A stretch of DNA of 64,000 bases, taken from Coturnix japonica (taxonomy: Eukaryota > Chordata > Aves > Galliformes > Phasianidae). Each line of letters starts with the position of its first letter. Position 1 is the stretch's first letter. Below, one piece after another: positions 59,901 to 64,000 of this stretch. The notes under the pieces were generated by a model. That model was not told where the DNA came from, made no database searches, and worked only from the letters and a program-made list of their open reading frames with translations. The translations under genes and the position numbers were made by a program. Where the stretch lies: the NCBI RefSeq assembly GCF_001577835.2, contig NC_029519.1, positions 76,099,999-76,163,998 on the forward strand, read 5' to 3'.

Positions 59901-62900
59901 TTTCTACTTGTAGGTACAGCTAAGTCAGCAGTGGCTGTTCTCTGCCTGGTTTGCTGCATCCATGCAGCGTGATTTAGGGAAGATGTGTAATATGGTGCAG
60001 CCCTTGTGTAAGCTCTTGCAGTGTTCTTGTAAGAGTGTGTAATGCAGTGCTTGTGGTCAGAATATAGGTCTCACTTGTACTTCCTGCTGACAGCACTCTG
60101 CACACTGCTGGCCATACTAAATGGGTGTGCTGTATGGAATGCATCTTTAAAGACCTGAAAACAGCTGTGGATGAAACAGTTGAACTAAGGATGCAATTGA
60201 TTGTCATTTGAAAACTTGGAACTCATTCCTAGAGGTGTCTTTAACTTTGCATTTGAGAGAAGGAAACAGCTGTCACTTTCCGAAAGGCATAAAGAAATTA
60301 AAGCTTAGAGGTCAGTAGTCCTATTTAGAAAGAAAGAAGTGAGTTGTTAAAATTGTCCAGCTAAGTAAATCAGGTTAAATCCACATTGTGTGATTCTATG
60401 TGTAAGCTTAATTTATAACTGAAAAGAAATACTCAGCAGTGGACATCAAGGAAAATGTGATTTTACTGTTTGAATGTACGATATTCACTTAAGTTCAAGG
60501 GATCAAAATTGCTTTCAGAATTCTGAAGTGTTTGTTCTTATGGGCAACCTGATGACTTGGAGGACCAAGGTCTGAATGGGAATAGATGCAATAAGATACT
60601 TGTAGGTTTTCTAAGTTTCAGTAGAGTAGAAACAAGGCTACTGCTATTCCTGCAGGGTTTTGAATGATGAAATGCAAGCCAACCTCAGTCTGCTAGAGGT
60701 TGGTGAGCTATGTAATTTATTGCTTGGAAGCTAGAGAATTACTAAAATGGAGAAGACCTCTTTGGAGAGGAACAGGGATGCAAAAGGTTGGAACTGTTCT
60801 TCCAGGTTCCTAAAAACAAACACAAAACCTTCTTGAGGCAATATCAGCGATGGTCATAGCACCAATCCCACTGGTAAAACAGTAGAGCTTCATTGAAATC
60901 TTTGCATCTGTCTCTGGATAACAGATGTCTGGTAAACTTTGAATATTTTGAGTTGGATTCTAGGCTGCTTTGGCTCCTTTGAAGTTGAGCAGTATGAATC
61001 TATTTTGATTATGCCTCCCATGCTTTCAAATTAAATGGAAAGTAATGTACAGTAGTTAAATTGGAGTCTGTGTGGGTGAGTGTTTATGTTTGGCTTACTA
61101 TCAATCTGTAGAAAGCAGATGTGGAAATTATGGGTGAGGAAAGATGTCTTAAATCATCATTTATAATCCCCTGTTGATGCATGGTAACTTCTTGCAGTAT
61201 CTTTTTCTGGTATTCTGTCCACTGTAGCATTTTAAGTGCCTCTAGGGATGTGATTTCCATAGCAAATAAAGGCTATTTTGTGGGAAGCAAATGCAGTTTT
61301 ACATAAGCCCTGAAATGTATCTGACTCATTTTAGATAATGGCGTGTATTTTTGGATCTCTCGCCTACTGTCGTGATAACAAATAATCTTTTATGGAAATA
61401 ATATTAAGTTGCCTGGTCCTCTGGCTAACAAAAAACATGAGAGCTCCTTTTGTCTCTATTTGAAAGCAACTTCTGCAGGAGGCGGGATAGCAGACACTAA
61501 ATATGGCATCTAGGGAGTAGGAGTCAATGTCCATTTATCCCTTTCTGTTCTGTGATAATGTCAGGTATGAGTATGCTCTCATGAGAGCTATAGTTTGTGC
61601 AATAGGAAATCACAGTCAAAGATTGGGAGTCCTTGGAGTCTTCTGAGGACATGGGGTAATATCCAGGTAGTCCTCTGTTTCTAGTCAAAAACAGACTTAT
61701 TTATTTCACTAGTAGCTGCCTCTTAATAATTTAAAGCTGTTCAAAGCACTCTAGGAAAATAGGTTGATCATCACTTTACACAAGATATTTATTTTGAACA
61801 TTTGCAGTCTTTTTTTGTTTACTCTTCTTTGTGAAGTGTTACACAGATGGTGCTTTGTGTTGAAGTTATGTAAAAAGCAAAAAACAAACAAACAAAAGGC
61901 AACACCTAAGAAAACACAACAAACCAACCACCCAAATTCTGCTGTCTTCAAACCTTAAAGCTGCAAAATCATTCCTTAACCTGTATTGCATCAGGATAAC
62001 AAAGCCTGAGTTTCTGTTGCTTGCACTGAGGGTGTAACTAATAAGTGGGCTTAAACTCCTAAGGCTGGATCTGAGAGCAGTGGAATTAATTAATTCCTGA
62101 GGTTGAATTCGTGTAGCTTAAATATACTTGTTAATGTTCTTCTAAACTTCTTTAGTAGTGATGTGTGACATTTAGGGCATGTCTCTTGCTGCATCTATCG
62201 CTCGAGCAGGAACTATGGTTTAAGCAATGGGACTTGAGGGAGGTACTGAACTGTTTTTAAAAGCCACAAATGCACGCTCTTCAGCTGAGGAACTCACTGA
62301 AGTTTAAAGGCAGCTTATTTACATTGTTAGGAAAGCGTTCCACTGGGCCTTGTTACTATCTGGCAATCCTTTGCTCAGGGGTGAGTTTGGGTTTTGTCAT
62401 TTTGGGCATAGTTGTGTGTCTTTCTTTCATCCTTCTAATCCAATGTAAGTGAACTACATGTTGCATGTAAGTACTGTAGGAAAGGTCTCTGTTTTCCATT
62501 TCTAGAGTGACTTTATTAACACATTAATGAAACAGCTTATCTATAATTATATGTAGTTCTTATGACTCTGGTATTTGAATACTGCTGTAAGTTCTCCGTA
62601 ATCAAGTTATTTTATAGTCAAGTTAGGAATAACACAAGATTCCCCAGCCCCATTTCAGATGGCTTTTAAGTGAAGCACTTAAAAACAATGGAGTTTTGTT
62701 TTGTCTGGTTATATGCTTAGTAACTAACACAACAATCTAATCGTTACATTGAAGCACTGTACCAGGTGAAATGCAAATTAGTCTTGTACCAAAAGCACCT
62801 AAACTTATGTAGCACAGTCTCATTGAGTCCTTTGTGCTGTGACCAACTTGGAAGGAGAGGAGTAAATGCTGGGAGCTTTACTGCAGCTGCAGGGTTGTTG

Positions 62901-63099
62901 GCTTAAGCGTGATTTTTAGGTCTTCACTGTGCTGTGCTGAGTTCTTGTGGAAGTGAGAAAGGAGTTTAGGTTCCTGAAATGAAGCAAGCTATATTACATC
63001 ATTCCTTTCAGGGGGAAGGAAAACACTGTAGAAACCATTCTCAAACATGGCCATGAGAGTGATAAGTGAAGTTATAACTCATCTTGACAATGAATTTCG

Positions 63100-63129
63100 T
63101 AAGGCTTATAATGGTTTTCATAAGCCTTA
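63100..63129. repeat. Perfect 10-bp stem, 10-base loop
   Basis: TAAGGCTTAT at 63100-63109 pairs with ATAAGCCTTA at 63120-63129. An overlapping direct repeat CTTATAATG occurs at 63105-63113 and 63126-63134. Confidence 0.8.
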
Positions 63130-64000
63130 TAATGATGACACCTTTTAGCATCTTGCGGAGCTACGAAACTGACTTGCATAGTGAAATCCTCATGTCAAGC
63201 TTGAGGACTTTATCCAACTGCATGTAAGTTATGTAGCTCAGCTCAAAACAGGGGGAAAGATGCTGTGGAAGTGACTGCAGTGCTCTGTCCTGTACAATTA
63301 ACTTTCCTTTTGAACAGTTTTCATGAACCTTTATGCTTGCAATAAATGTAGCAGCCGATGTAAGGGTTTCCTGTTAGAGCAGTGCTAGTGGAAGCATGCG
63401 GTTATTGCTTAAGCATGATAGAGGGGACCTTGTTCAAGGGTAGACTGAGATGTTGAGATTGGATCCTCACTGCTTGACAGTATGTCAAGTCCACCCGATT
63501 GCACTATGAAGCACATCTGGATTTTGAGACTTTGAGCATTTCTTTACCTTCGAAGTGACTGCTTTCACAAAGTAAAAACGTCTCAGTGTGTCTTTATCAA
63601 TTTCTGTAACTTTCTGACAGTTATATGAAAGCTCATCCTTTTTCAAGAACAAAAGGTAGTGAAACTGTAGTTCTTGTCAGCTTTCCTTTCCAATGCTCTT
63701 TGGGCTTCAGCTATGGGTGAGATTAATTTTCATCCCCTGCAATTCATATTGTGAACTCGCTTGGAAAACAGTCAAGTTCTGTACAGTAGAACCGTTTTTC
63801 CATTCTCTGAAATTTAGCTCCTCCCTTATCATTAGCATTAGTTCTGTTGATCAGTCCTGTTGCTTAAATGAAGATGTCAACTGTAAAACACTTTGTTCCT
63901 TTCACATCCACTGTTGTGTAATTCTTAGTTTAGGTTCTCCAAACCTTCCAGTTCTTCTGTTGGTATTTCAGTGGTGTTCTTAAGCAAATGCTGTTGTGCA

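Larger units (their letters stand above)
55915..64000 (+). other. FAM53A: FAM53A intron 4 (incomplete)
   Basis: At least 8.1 kb starting GTGAGA. No sequence resembling the expected final exon (a TLKNSKSLCSL block followed by an acidic run) was found up to the right edge, so the acceptor lies outside the window. The intron contains one CR1 fragment near 56.73-56.95 kb, a CAAA tract near 61880-61897 and a hairpin at 63100-63129. Confidence 0.8.

Noticed and set aside
1-64000. LTR or endogenous retroviral elements, CRISPR arrays, tRNA or rRNA genes
   Set aside because: No protein motifs, paired terminal repeats, spacer-repeat arrays or cloverleaf boxes could be seen by eye. All mobile DNA recognised was CR1.

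Overview
The window reads as a stretch of a bird chromosome, most likely a galliform such as chicken. Three things point there: the interspersed repeats are almost all CR1 LINE fragments, with no mammalian Alu, L1 or B elements; the genes are sparse and intron-rich; and the one recognisable gene, FAM53A, carries a bird-like version of the protein. No bacterial operons, CRISPR arrays, rRNA or convincing tRNA genes were seen, and no retroviral or LTR element could be supported.

Layout. Positions 1 to about 27,770 are non-coding as far as can be read: short chance ORFs, six CR1 fragments, AT microsatellites and a few palindromic motifs. Positions about 27,770 to 28,360 form a CpG island with a classic TATA-less promoter grammar: an NRF1-like palindrome, a full CRE, a ZNF143-type site, three CCAAT boxes and GC boxes. 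It ends in a plausible 5' splice site at 28,269/28,270 followed by two G-quadruplex motifs. From there to the right edge everything fits the FAM53A transcription unit on the + strand. Intron 1 is about 17.4 kb. Exon 2 (about 45,707-45,961) carries the 5' leader and the first 26 codons. Exon 3 is 52,808-52,862. The large exon 4 is 55,115-55,914. An unfinished fourth intron runs off the window. The last coding exon is not in the window. The exons splice in frame to give residues 1-311.

FAM53A is a small basic nuclear protein of the FAM53 family. Its serine-rich blocks, basic nuclear-localisation stretch and conserved C-terminal-side motifs are all visible. The most interesting local features are an 11-codon tandem duplication inside exon 4, three minimal upstream ORFs in the leader (two of them in strong start context), the promoter and G-quadruplex layout at the CpG island, a TATA-plus-donor cassette near 7.06 kb, and several perfect hairpin or palindrome structures in the introns and upstream DNA. 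I did not find an undescribed multi-gene system.
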